Below are positions 8,569-16,696 of a DNA stretch of 64,000 bases, one piece after another. The position numbers were made by a program, and so were the translations under genes. Below the pieces are notes generated by a model. The model saw only the letters and a list, made by a program, of their open reading frames with translations, ran no database searches and was not told the origin of the DNA. Numbering within the stretch: the first letter of the stretch is position 1; each line of letters opens with the position of its first letter. The stretch comes from Marinilongibacter aquaticus (GTDB taxonomy: Bacteria; Bacteroidota; Bacteroidia; Cytophagales; Spirosomataceae), in assembly GCF_020149935.1 (NCBI RefSeq), contig NZ_CP083757.1, positions 3,745,501 through 3,809,500 on the forward strand. Direction: 5' to 3'.

Positions 8569-10974
8569 TTATTTCAGTTTTACGATCGTTACACCGTGCC
8601 CACCGCGGTCGGCATGTTCATCCTCAAATCCATTTACTTGCTTGTAAGATTTGAGGTGCGTGCGAACCAAGTTTCGCAAAATTCCGTCTCCTTTTCCGTG
8701 TACAATGCGTAGCTCCGGGTAGCCCAGTACTATGGCATCGTCCATCAATGAATCCAAAGCATGGATGGCCTCTTCGGCCCTTTTGCCACGGATGTCGAGA
8801 TTGAAGCTAAAGTTAGCCATTTTTTCATTGAGGTCGACTCCACCAAGCTTGACCGATGGGCTTTCTTTCGTGGCTTCTTTGAAGGCCTTTTTGCTCACTT
8901 TTTCCAAACGGTTCAGCTTTATTTTGGTTTTGAGCTGACCGACGGCCATTTCCACATCTTTTCCTTTAATGGAAATCACTTCACCAATGGTTTCTTGCCC
9001 CATCACGCGTACAAAAGAACCCAGTTTGATCTCGCCTTTTTCTTTCTCCCATTTGTTTTTTTCTGGAGTTTTGGTTTCGCTTTTTAGCTTCTCTTCTCCA
9101 AAGCTTTCCAACTGTTGGCGTATCTCTTGTGTACGTTCTTTGTCGGCCTGCGTTTCCTTGATCTCACGAATCACTTGCTCGATTTTCCGATTGCTTTCTT
9201 TCAAAAGCTCTCGGGCTTCTTTTTTTGCTTCACTTATTATCCGCGTTTTTTCGCCGTCAAGAAAAGTTTTAAGACCTGTGTACTGATCGAGCTTGGTTTG
9301 CAGAAGTTTATTCTGTTCGAGCATTTGCAAGTTTTTGTCGGCGTAAACCTTTTTCTCGATTTCGAGCTCTTTCAGCATTTTTTCGAAGTCGACTTGCTGT
9401 GTGCCCAGTTTCTTTTGGGCTCTTTTCGTAATGTATGCCGGTAGGCCAATTTTTCCGGCCACTTCTATCGCGAATGAGCTGCCGGGCTTACCCATTTCCA
9501 AAGCGTATAGCGGTTCCAGATTTTCCGCATCAAATTTCATGGCTCCATTTTTCAAGCCTCTATTTTTGTCAGCAAAAATTTTCAGGTTGGTATAATGTGT
9601 GTTGATCACACCTTTTGCCCTCGATTTTACGAAGTGTTCCAAAAGCGATTCGGCAATGGCCCCACCCAGATTGGGTTCGGTTCCGGTACCAAATTCATCG
9701 ATCAAAAACAAGCTGCCTTTGTTGAGGTTGCTCAAAAAGAAATTCATGTTTGTCAGGTGCGAACTGTAAGTACTGAGGTCATTCTCGATACTTTGCTCAT
9801 CGCCGATATCAATAAAGAGATCCTTGAAAATTCCGAGTTTCGAGTCGGGCGAAATGGGTACGAGAAAACCAGATTGAGCCATGTACTGACAAAGGCCAAT
9901 GGTTTTCAGCATCACCGATTTCCCGCCTGCATTGGGACCCGAAACAATAAGGATGCGGTCTTCGGCATTGAGCTCCACAGAAAGCGGAACCGTAGGCTTT
10001 TTGAGCTTTTGGTGTGTAAGAAACAAAATGGGATGACGGGCATGCTTCCATTCGATCACCCGTTCATCAACCAACAATGGGGCAGAGGCGTCCAATTCGA
10101 TGCCCAGAAGTGCTTTCGCCCGAATAAAATCCACCAATCCTAAAAGAAAATAGGCCTTTTTCAAGTTTGGGATTTCTGGACGAATCTGCGAGGTCAAGGC
10201 CTTGAGTATGCGAATGACTTCTCGCCGCTCTTTGATTTCGAGATCACGAATTTCATTGTTCGATTCCAAGACTTCCGCGGGTTCGACAAAGGCCATTTGT
10301 CCTGTGCTCGATTCATCGTGTACAAAGCCTTTCAATTTTCTTTTGTGCTCGGCCAGCAAAGGAATAACCAAACGGCCATTTCGAACAGAAATCGACATGT
10401 CGTCTCCAATCCAGCCCGAATTTTTGACCGTTTTGAAAATACGCTCCAAGGCTCGCCGCACAGATTGTTGCTCGGCAGCAATGCGTTTGCGAAGGGAGTA
10501 CAGTTCCTCCGAGGCGTTGTCTCGCACCATGCCGCGTTCATCAATTACCCCGTCAATTTGGTCAATGATGTCGCCAAGATCTAGACTTTTGCTTACAGCT
10601 TGGGCCACCATTTCGCCCAGAAGCGGATAACGCTCGGTTTTGTCGCTGAAGAAATCTTGAATTTGCAGTATCGTCCGAAGGGAAAGCTTTAGATCAGTGA
10701 AAAGTTCTTCTGATAAATAAGTGCCCTCTTTTTGTATACTTTCCAACGAATGGCTTAAGTCGATATAATTTTGTTCGGGGAAAGAGCTGTGCAATTGCAG
10801 CACCAATTTAAACTCGGCGGTTTGCCCAATGAGCTTTTTCACCAGTTCGAAATTCTCCGAAAATCGTATTTTGTCCACAAAAGCACGGCCCAATGGGCTT
10901 ATGCACCGTTCTTTTACGTAATCACGGATGGTATCAAAACCAATTTTGCTTTCAATATTTTTTGGGTATAGCAT
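8569..10974 (-). CDS. mutS2: MutS2 family ATPase with Smr domain
   Basis: An 801-residue MutS2. It has the MutS-type core and clamp, an ABC-type ATPase with Walker A GPNAGGKS (about residues 343-350), a signature/Walker B region ending in LFLIDEFGTGTEP, and a coiled coil (about 510-640). The C-terminal Smr domain (about 720-800) carries LDIRGKRAEEA and the catalytic-type IVHGKGDGILR motif. It lacks the mismatch-recognition domain of MutS. MutS2 proteins restrain recombination and, in some bacteria, rescue collided ribosomes through Smr cleavage. The ATG at 10974 is preferred to an upstream TTG at 10980. The next gene starts one base after its stop. Confidence 0.95.
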   Translation of the reverse strand: MLYPKNIESKIGFDTIRDYVKERCISPLGRAFVDKIRFSENFELVKKLIGQTAEFKLVLQLHSSFPEQNYIDLSHSLESIQKEGTYLSEELFTDLKLSLRTILQIQDFFSDKTERYPLLGEMVAQAVSKSLDLGDIIDQIDGVIDERGMVRDNASEELYSLRKRIAAEQQSVRRALERIFKTVKNSGWIGDDMSISVRNGRLVIPLLAEHKRKLKGFVHDESSTGQMAFVEPAEVLESNNEIRDLEIKERREVIRILKALTSQIRPEIPNLKKAYFLLGLVDFIRAKALLGIELDASAPLLVDERVIEWKHARHPILFLTHQKLKKPTVPLSVELNAEDRILIVSGPNAGGKSVMLKTIGLCQYMAQSGFLVPISPDSKLGIFKDLFIDIGDEQSIENDLSTYSSHLTNMNFFLSNLNKGSLFLIDEFGTGTEPNLGGAIAESLLEHFVKSRAKGVINTHYTNLKIFADKNRGLKNGAMKFDAENLEPLYALEMGKPGSSFAIEVAGKIGLPAYITKRAQKKLGTQQVDFEKMLKELEIEKKVYADKNLQMLEQNKLLQTKLDQYTGLKTFLDGEKTRIISEAKKEARELLKESNRKIEQVIREIKETQADKERTQEIRQQLESFGEEKLKSETKTPEKNKWEKEKGEIKLGSFVRVMGQETIGEVISIKGKDVEMAVGQLKTKIKLNRLEKVSKKAFKEATKESPSVKLGGVDLNEKMANFSFNLDIRGKRAEEAIHALDSLMDDAIVLGYPELRIVHGKGDGILRNLVRTHLKSYKQVNGFEDEHADRGGHGVTIVKLK

Positions 10975-11062
10975 TCTCAAATGTTGATTCCCCGCAAAAT
11001 TAAGGAAAAGAGATTAGAGCTGCGATGCAGACTGCTCTATACTATACTCAAATCGCGGAATA

Positions 11063-11947
11063 TTAGAGGTTCTCTTTGAAAAACTGCACGGTTCGGCTCC
11101 AAGCCAGCTCTGCGGATTCTTTGTCGTATCTTGGCGTTGTGTCGTTATGAAAACCGTGATTTACATCCGGATAGACAAAAGCTTGATAGTTTTTCCCAAA
11201 TGCTTTCAAAGCGGATTCGTAATCGGGCCAGCCCGCATTCACTCTGGTGTCGAGTCCGGCATAGTGCAAGAGCAAAGGAGCTTGAATTTTTTCTGTTTCT
11301 TCACGACTGGGCTGGCCACCGTAAAAGGGCACTGCGGCGTTGAGGTTGGGGATTCTCACGGCCATCATATTCGCAATCCATCCTCCGAAACAAAAGCCGA
11401 CTGCTCCTGTTTTTCCAGAGCACGCATCCTGTATGCTGAGAAAATGTTGAGCCGCAATGAAATCTTCCAGCATTTCATTCCTGTCTCGTTTCTTCTGCAT
11501 TTCTCTGCCGTCGTCGTCGTTGCCGGGGTAGCCACCCAATGGGCTTAGGGCGTCTGGAGCCAAGGATACAAAACCAGCCAAAGCGGCCCTTCGGGCTACA
11601 TCTTCGATATGTGGGTTGAGACCGCGGTTTTCGTGGACAACCACAATTCCGCCCAGCTTCCCTGAAACGCCAGCCGGTTTGCACAAAAGAGCTTTGATTT
11701 TCCCGCCTCCTTTTGGCGAATCATATTCAATGTACTCCGAATCTATTCTTGGGTCATCGGCTTTTACCTGTAATTTCTCTTGGTAATCGGGCATCAAGAA
11801 ACTCATGAGTGCCGAAACAGTAAGGCCGCCTACAGCGTACTGCGATAGTTTTTGGGCGAAGCCACGGCGGTCGATTCGATTGTGGGCGTAGTCGTCGTAG
11901 AGGTCAAAGACTTCTTGTTTGATATCCTCTTTTTTGAGCTGTTCCAT
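11063..11947 (-). CDS. Dienelactone hydrolase family protein
   Basis: A 294-residue alpha/beta hydrolase of the dienelactone hydrolase family. The nucleophile is Cys186 in GFCFGG, with an acidic residue in HYAGLDTRV and His in NHGFHND completing the triad. Family members open lactone or ester bonds, but the substrate here is unknown. Before the domain there is a 60-residue N-terminal region with RRGFAQKL followed by a hydrophobic stretch (about 38-52). This looks like an internally placed twin-arginine-type or membrane-anchor signal, so the enzyme may be exported or membrane-bound. The gene is flanked by unrelated genes on the same strand. Confidence 0.83.
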   Translation of the reverse strand: MEQLKKEDIKQEVFDLYDDYAHNRIDRRGFAQKLSQYAVGGLTVSALMSFLMPDYQEKLQVKADDPRIDSEYIEYDSPKGGGKIKALLCKPAGVSGKLGGIVVVHENRGLNPHIEDVARRAALAGFVSLAPDALSPLGGYPGNDDDGREMQKKRDRNEMLEDFIAAQHFLSIQDACSGKTGAVGFCFGGWIANMMAVRIPNLNAAVPFYGGQPSREETEKIQAPLLLHYAGLDTRVNAGWPDYESALKAFGKNYQAFVYPDVNHGFHNDTTPRYDKESAELAWSRTVQFFKENL

Positions 11948-12039
11948 AGGGTTAATAGGTTTAGGATAAGTAATATTGCTTTACAATTTAGCCAAGAAAA
12001 TTGAATATTCGATGCACCGAAACAATCGCCTCGGTTTCT

Positions 12040-12525
12040 TCATCCGCTTGCATGGCGATTCAATCCTAAGCGTATTTCCATCTTGTAGTTCTTCAATATT
12101 ACAGTTTGACGTTCGACTTTTTGTACGTTTACTACATGAAATCCGCATTTTTCGAAAAAAGGCCGTGCGGTGATGCTCGCATCTACACTTAATTTTTGGG
12201 CTTGTTTCTCAAGAGCTTTTTCGAGCAGTGCTTCATACAGTTTTCGGGCTACGCCCTTTCCATGAGCTTGAGGATGCACGTAAAGCAAATCGACATAATC
12301 GGGAATTTCGAGCGAAGCAAAACCCAACAACTGCTGATCGGCTTCGGCCAAAAGAAAATATTGCCTTTCGATTTTTTCCTGCCATCGCTCTCGATTTTTG
12401 GAAGACGAAGCCCAAGCCTCTCTTTGCGAAGTGTCATAATCTTTGGCTGCGAGCTCATGAATAGAATCCTCGAAAAGTTCTAAAATGTCTTCTAAATCGG
12501 CGATTTTGGCCGTTCTTAAAATCAT
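12040..12525 (-). CDS. GNAT family N-acetyltransferase
   Basis: A GNAT-fold acetyltransferase of about 161 residues. MILRTAKIADLEDILELF is the typical first strand and helix. LLYVHPQAHGKGVARKLYE is the acetyl-CoA pyrophosphate-binding motif A (R/QxxGxG/A type). KCGFHVVNVQKV is the closing motif B region. The acceptor substrate cannot be read from sequence. I prefer the ATG at 12525, where the domain begins, over one at 12540 that adds five residues. It is divergent from the GntR regulator gene. Confidence 0.85.
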   Translation of the reverse strand: MILRTAKIADLEDILELFEDSIHELAAKDYDTSQREAWASSSKNRERWQEKIERQYFLLAEADQQLLGFASLEIPDYVDLLYVHPQAHGKGVARKLYEALLEKALEKQAQKLSVDASITARPFFEKCGFHVVNVQKVERQTVILKNYKMEIRLGLNRHASG

Positions 12526-12555
12526 GTTTGCGGAATACATGGTTTAATTGTTTTC

Positions 12556-12587
12556 TTGCGTTCGAATTTCAAGGATAAAGACATTTG
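12556..12587 (+). promoter_or_regulatory. Candidate promoter of the GntR regulator gene
   Basis: TTG (12556-12558) and GACATTTG (12580-12587, seven of eight to TAnnTTTG) are separated by 21 bases and end 28 bases before the ATG. An AAGGATA sequence resembling the half-sites at 16441-16476 lies between the two elements, which would allow autoregulation; this last point is weak. Confidence 0.4.
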
Positions 12588-12615
12588 CATAAATTAGAGT
12601 TTCAAAAAATTCATT

Positions 12616-13662
12616 ATGAACGCATTGCACACACTTGTTCTTAATGATGATTCGCGTGTTCCGAAATACAGGCAGTTGGTTGATGGCGTGATGCAGCAGC
12701 TTGCCAATGGCAGGTTGAAAATAGGCGATAAAATTCCATCCATCAATAAAGTGAGCGAAGAATTGTACCTTTCGAGAGATACTGTCGAAAAGGCATATCG
12801 TTTGCTCAAAGATGAAAAAGTGATCGTTTCGGTGCCCGGGAAGGGGTTTTATATAAATCGATCACCGGTTTCGAACCAGAAAAATGTGCTTTTTCTGATC
12901 AATAAACTGAGTTCCTACAAAATGAAATTGTACAATGCATTTGTGAAAGCGATGGGCGATCGTGCATTGACAGAGATTCTGGTTTACCATTGCGACGAAA
13001 CGCTGTTTCTCAATTATTTGAAAAAAAACAAAGGGGCATTCGATTATTATCTCATTATGCCGCATTTCAAAAACGATAAATTGAGGTACGGGCAGATCAG
13101 CAAAGAGGTGGCAGCGGCTATTTCGGAGATTGGGAAAGAAAAGCTCATTTTACTCGACAATGAAGATGTGCCCTTGCCTTATCAGGCGAAATCCATCTAC
13201 CAAGATTTTGAAAGTGATATTTACGAAGCCTTGAAAACGGGCCTCGAAAAAGTACGGAAATACAAAAAGTTATTTTTGCTTTTTCCGGCTGAAGCTCTTT
13301 ATCCGTATCCCGAAAAAATCATTCAAGGTTTTCGGGAATTTTGTCTCGAACAAGAATTTGACTTTGAGGTAGTGTACCAATTTTTTGATGAGTTTATTAT
13401 CATGGAAGGCGATTTGTTCATCTGCGTTGAAGAGGCCGATCTGGTGAGTTTAGTGAAAAAAATAAGAGAAGACGGCTTTGAATTGGGCAAAGCAGTGGGT
13501 GTGATTTCGTACAACGACACACCTCTGAAGGAGCTTTTGGGCATTACTGTCATTTCCACAGATTTCGATTATATGGGCACAAAAGCCGCCGATTTGGTCA
13601 GTACCGGAGCATACGATCGGATCAAGAATCCTTTCAATTATATCGAACGCAATTCGTTGTGA
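12616..13662 (+). CDS. GntR-family regulator with sugar-binding-like C-terminus
   Basis: A 348-residue transcription factor. The N-terminal winged helix (about 10-80) has the GntR pattern YRQLVDGVMQQLANGRLKIGDKIPSINKVSEE and LSRDTVEKAYRLL. The remainder (about 85-345) resembles a periplasmic-binding-protein/LacI-like sensor, with segments such as FDYYLIMPHF, KLILLDN and DYMGTKAADLV. This architecture is common in Bacteroidota sugar regulators. The gene converges on rhamnose mutarotase with a 3-base gap, so a rhamnose-derived ligand is likely. The four-half-site array at 16441-16476 between the glycosidase genes is a good candidate target; that link is inferred. Confidence 0.88.
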   Translation: MNALHTLVLNDDSRVPKYRQLVDGVMQQLANGRLKIGDKIPSINKVSEELYLSRDTVEKAYRLLKDEKVIVSVPGKGFYINRSPVSNQKNVLFLINKLSSYKMKLYNAFVKAMGDRALTEILVYHCDETLFLNYLKKNKGAFDYYLIMPHFKNDKLRYGQISKEVAAAISEIGKEKLILLDNEDVPLPYQAKSIYQDFESDIYEALKTGLEKVRKYKKLFLLFPAEALYPYPEKIIQGFREFCLEQEFDFEVVYQFFDEFIIMEGDLFICVEEADLVSLVKKIREDGFELGKAVGVISYNDTPLKELLGITVISTDFDYMGTKAADLVSTGAYDRIKNPFNYIERNSL

Positions 13663-13665
13663 GCA

Positions 13666-13977
13666 TTACAGCGTGAAAACTTTTTCGAGGTTGCTGCTTT
13701 TCGGGGAAAGGTCCTCATTTACTTCCATGAGTTCGGCCATATGTGCCCACCATTTCTGCATGATTTCTTGTCCTTTCAAATTTTCGTTGCTAGGGCCGGC
13801 ATCGCTTTTTTGAAATGCAAAGAGAATATTCGTCTCTTCGTCCAAGAAAATATGATATTCTGCAATTCCCGATTGCTCGAGCAAGGTTTTCAATTCGGGC
13901 CAAATAGCCGCGTGCCTTTTGGTGTATTCTTCTTTTTGGCCCGCCTTTAATTTCATTTTAAAAGCTTTGATTTTCAT
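13666..13977 (-). CDS. rhaM: L-rhamnose mutarotase
   Basis: A 103-residue ferredoxin-like-fold mutarotase that interconverts alpha and beta L-rhamnose. Tyr18 and His22 in EYTKRHAAIWPEL and the Trp-Trp pair at 76-77 (KWWAHMAE) correspond to the known active-site residues of RhaM. The ATG overlaps the GH31 stop as ATGA, so it is translationally coupled to that glycosidase. It strongly marks this locus as handling free rhamnose released from glycans. The isomerase, kinase and aldolase genes of rhamnose catabolism are not in the window. Confidence 0.93.
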   Translation of the reverse strand: MKIKAFKMKLKAGQKEEYTKRHAAIWPELKTLLEQSGIAEYHIFLDEETNILFAFQKSDAGPSNENLKGQEIMQKWWAHMAELMEVNEDLSPKSSNLEKVFTL

Positions 13978-16397
13978 TGGATGCGAATTTCTTGTGATAA
14001 GTCTTCTTTCAACTTGGCTTTAATATAAAGGATTTCGTTTTTGTAGAAAGCGGGCTCTTCTTCGCTTTGCCCAATCGCAACTTGCTTTCCGTTGATTAGG
14101 AGTGCTGAGGGTTTGTTTTGAAGGAAGATCTCCCAATTCAAGTGTTGGAATTTAGAAGGATAGCGACCTGTTGGCGAAGATTTGCTCAACACAATTTCTC
14201 GGTCTGTTCGTTCACATTTCAGCCATGATTTGGCGAAATCTCCACTTTGATACTGCATGGATTTACCGTCGTCTTCATAAAGTTCAAATTGTCCGGATTT
14301 TGCGGGAAAGACTTTCACGTTCAAGGTTTTGATGTCTTTTTGACCAATGTATTGTTCCACTTCTTGGCTGGGCAGCAGCCCGCCGGCTTTCAAGAAAATG
14401 GGCATGATATCCAATGGGCTAAGAATATTGATGTGCTGTTTGCCCGAGTAGACTTTGCTTGTCCACAAATCGAGCCATTGGCCTTCGGGGAGATACACCA
14501 CACGGGTTTGGGCTCCCTTAGTGGTTACAGGGCAAATCATCAAATTCTCGCCAAACATGTACTGGTCTGTAATGGGATATACGTTGGGGTCGTCCTGAAA
14601 ATGGAAGACTAATGCACGCATCAGCGGCGTGCCACTTTGGTACATTTGGTAAGCCGAGCTGTAAATATAAGGCAATAGTTCATAGCGGATTTGGGTGTAT
14701 TTCCTGAAAATATTGACCGCTTCCATACCGTAATTCCAAGGTTCTTTGTAATTGGGATGCTCCATTCCAAAGAGGTGAGAGAGCGGACTGAACAGCCCGA
14801 ATTGGCACCAGCGGATGTACAATTCGGGATCGGCGACATGCTCAAAGCCGCCCATGCAGTGTGTCCAATAGCCCACGCCAGAAAGACCAATGTTTAAGCC
14901 CGCTTTTATAACGGGTTCAAAATACTGCCATTCGCTCGGCCAATCTCCAGCGAAAATGAACGGGTAGCGTTGAATGCCCGCAAAACCTTCTCGGGTGTGG
15001 TTCATGCCTCGCATCCCGTTGAATTTGGCAAAATGTTCGAATGGGGCTTTGGCATATACAAGTGGGAATAGGTTGTGCAATTCTTTTATTTTTTCGCCCG
15101 TGGGTCCGGTTTTGTCGCTTTCATTGGCCAGTCGCCCAAATGCAGAACCTTCGTCTGTTTTAAAGAATTTTATGCCAAGATTGGCCACACGCATTGCTCC
15201 GTTTTCCCACCACCAATCCGCGGCTTTAGGATCAAAAAAATTGACAAATTCGCCTTTCCCTCCCGGTTCGGGGTATACCATGCCTGCTTTTCGAGCTTGG
15301 TCGAGCAAATCGAGCGAGAAGCCGTTGTCGAGTCGGGGTCGCACGTGTAAACCCACCATGTTCAAATGAAGAGCGTACAAACTGTCGATGGTTTGTTTGG
15401 GGTTTGTGAATTGTGGACGCCATTCAAAACTCGTCGCTCCAGAGCCGCCGCTTTTCCCGAAAATCCGCCAAGTGGAATCAAAGTGCAACACATCGACTGG
15501 GATTTCGTAGGCTCGAAACTTTTTGATGAGAGCAATGGGATAATGTGCGGTCAATTCATTTTCGTGTCCCCAAGTTCCGCCGTTATAGGTGCCCACCTGA
15601 AGACCAAATGCAGGAAGTGGGAGCAGTGGAGACTTGCCCGTGATGGCGGTGTAATGATCCAAAATTTCAGCGAATGATGGGCCATTGAAGACATAGTAAT
15701 CCATTTCGCCGCCTTGAGCAGAAACGGTATACACTTGTCCCGAGCTTTGGCCCATGTCAAATTCAGAGGTATACGAATTGTGCAGGTAAAGTCCGTATCC
15801 TTTTGTGCTCATAAAAAAAGGAATCGGGCTGTAGTTGGCTTCGAGCACATTGTAGGCTCCAACAATATGTGGCCGTCCTGTTCCGCGACCCACCTCGAGT
15901 TTGACTTTCCGCCCTCGGCGGTCAAGTACATCCATGCGTTCCCCGAAACCAAAGAAATGCTCATCCGCTTGAAGAACTTTGCTCAACTTCAGACCAGTCT
16001 CTTGTTTGCTTGCGGGCAGATGGTCTTGTACCAAAACCTTACCTTCTTTGTTTTCGATTGTAATTTGCCCTGTTTCCCTATGCAGTTTTAATGTAAGGCT
16101 ATTGCTTTCGAACAAATAGTTTTTTTTCACCTTACGCACCAATACTTCAATGGCTTTGGGTTGATTTGGAGCCAACATGATGCTGTCTTTTACAGCAAAT
16201 TGGTCGTCGTTGGCATAGCGAATTCGCAGAATATCAGGCCCATAGAAAGCGATCTTCAAATCAGCCCGATTGGTCTTTATCAAGAATTCATGATTGGGTA
16301 GGTGATTGATTTCTTCGATTTCCCCCAAGAGGTTTTGACCATTGGAAAGAAATGAAAAACAGAGAAAAGTGAGAAGTAAATATAGTTTTGGAAGCAT
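13974..16397 (-). CDS. Secreted GH31 glycosidase (alpha-xylosidase/alpha-glucosidase type)
   Basis: An 807-residue exported GH31 enzyme. A signal peptide (about 1-20) precedes an N-terminal beta-sandwich with GFGERMDVLDRRGRK. The (beta/alpha)8 barrel carries the nucleophile Asp near 415 in FFKTDEG and the acid/base Asp near 484 in FAGDWPSEW. Beta domains follow, including a DUF5110-like region. The family cleaves alpha-linked glucosides, xylosides or galactosides by retention. Substrate class cannot be fixed, but coupling to rhaM suggests mixed rhamnose-containing plant glycans. It is transcribed away from the GH106 gene, with the operator array in its leader. Confidence 0.88.
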   Translation of the reverse strand: MLPKLYLLLTFLCFSFLSNGQNLLGEIEEINHLPNHEFLIKTNRADLKIAFYGPDILRIRYANDDQFAVKDSIMLAPNQPKAIEVLVRKVKKNYLFESNSLTLKLHRETGQITIENKEGKVLVQDHLPASKQETGLKLSKVLQADEHFFGFGERMDVLDRRGRKVKLEVGRGTGRPHIVGAYNVLEANYSPIPFFMSTKGYGLYLHNSYTSEFDMGQSSGQVYTVSAQGGEMDYYVFNGPSFAEILDHYTAITGKSPLLPLPAFGLQVGTYNGGTWGHENELTAHYPIALIKKFRAYEIPVDVLHFDSTWRIFGKSGGSGATSFEWRPQFTNPKQTIDSLYALHLNMVGLHVRPRLDNGFSLDLLDQARKAGMVYPEPGGKGEFVNFFDPKAADWWWENGAMRVANLGIKFFKTDEGSAFGRLANESDKTGPTGEKIKELHNLFPLVYAKAPFEHFAKFNGMRGMNHTREGFAGIQRYPFIFAGDWPSEWQYFEPVIKAGLNIGLSGVGYWTHCMGGFEHVADPELYIRWCQFGLFSPLSHLFGMEHPNYKEPWNYGMEAVNIFRKYTQIRYELLPYIYSSAYQMYQSGTPLMRALVFHFQDDPNVYPITDQYMFGENLMICPVTTKGAQTRVVYLPEGQWLDLWTSKVYSGKQHINILSPLDIMPIFLKAGGLLPSQEVEQYIGQKDIKTLNVKVFPAKSGQFELYEDDGKSMQYQSGDFAKSWLKCERTDREIVLSKSSPTGRYPSKFQHLNWEIFLQNKPSALLINGKQVAIGQSEEEPAFYKNEILYIKAKLKEDLSQEIRIQ

Positions 16398-16440
16398 AGG
16401 GTCGGTTTTTGGCTAAAATCAGCTTTTTTTCGAAATCTTC

Positions 16441-16476
16441 TATCCTGCGGTATCCTGTGCAGGATAGTACAGGATA
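16441..16476. promoter_or_regulatory. Four-half-site operator array between GH31 and GH106 genes
   Basis: TATCCTG occurs at 16441-16447 and 16451-16457, and its inverse CAGGATA at 16460-16466 and 16470-16476. Within each pair the copies are exactly 10 bases apart, one helical turn, and the two pairs face each other. This fits two stacked dimers of a winged-helix regulator; the GntR protein at 12616-13662 is the obvious candidate. Nearby on the reverse strand TAAATTTA (16504-16497) is a 7-of-8 match to the -7 box, which would put the array just downstream of the GH31 transcription start. Binding is inferred. Confidence 0.7.
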
Positions 16477-16560
16477 GTTTAGGCTACGAATCATCCTAAA
16501 TTTACTTCGAAATTTTACAATACCCTAATCTATTTCTATAATTGAAACGTTGTTTAAAAG

Positions 16561-16604
16561 ACTACTGTCAGGATCTTTCCGAAGTCCTCACAGTAGTTTT
16601 TTTA
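16561..16604 (+). terminator. Terminator-like hairpin in the leader of the GH106 gene
   Basis: ACTACTGT (16561-16568) pairs with ACAGTAGT (16590-16597), and inner AGGA pairs with TCCT. Seven T residues follow directly. It lies upstream of the GH106 start with no forward gene before it. It may be a leader attenuator, an insulator against transcription from the divergent promoter region, or may end a short RNA. Confidence 0.6.
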
Positions 16605-16696
16605 TAGAATATTTCCGATGAATTGGGTATTTGTTTTGAGAGCCTTTAAAATCCACTTATTTTCATTTCTGTCGGACCCTTTAACTCAGATACCCT

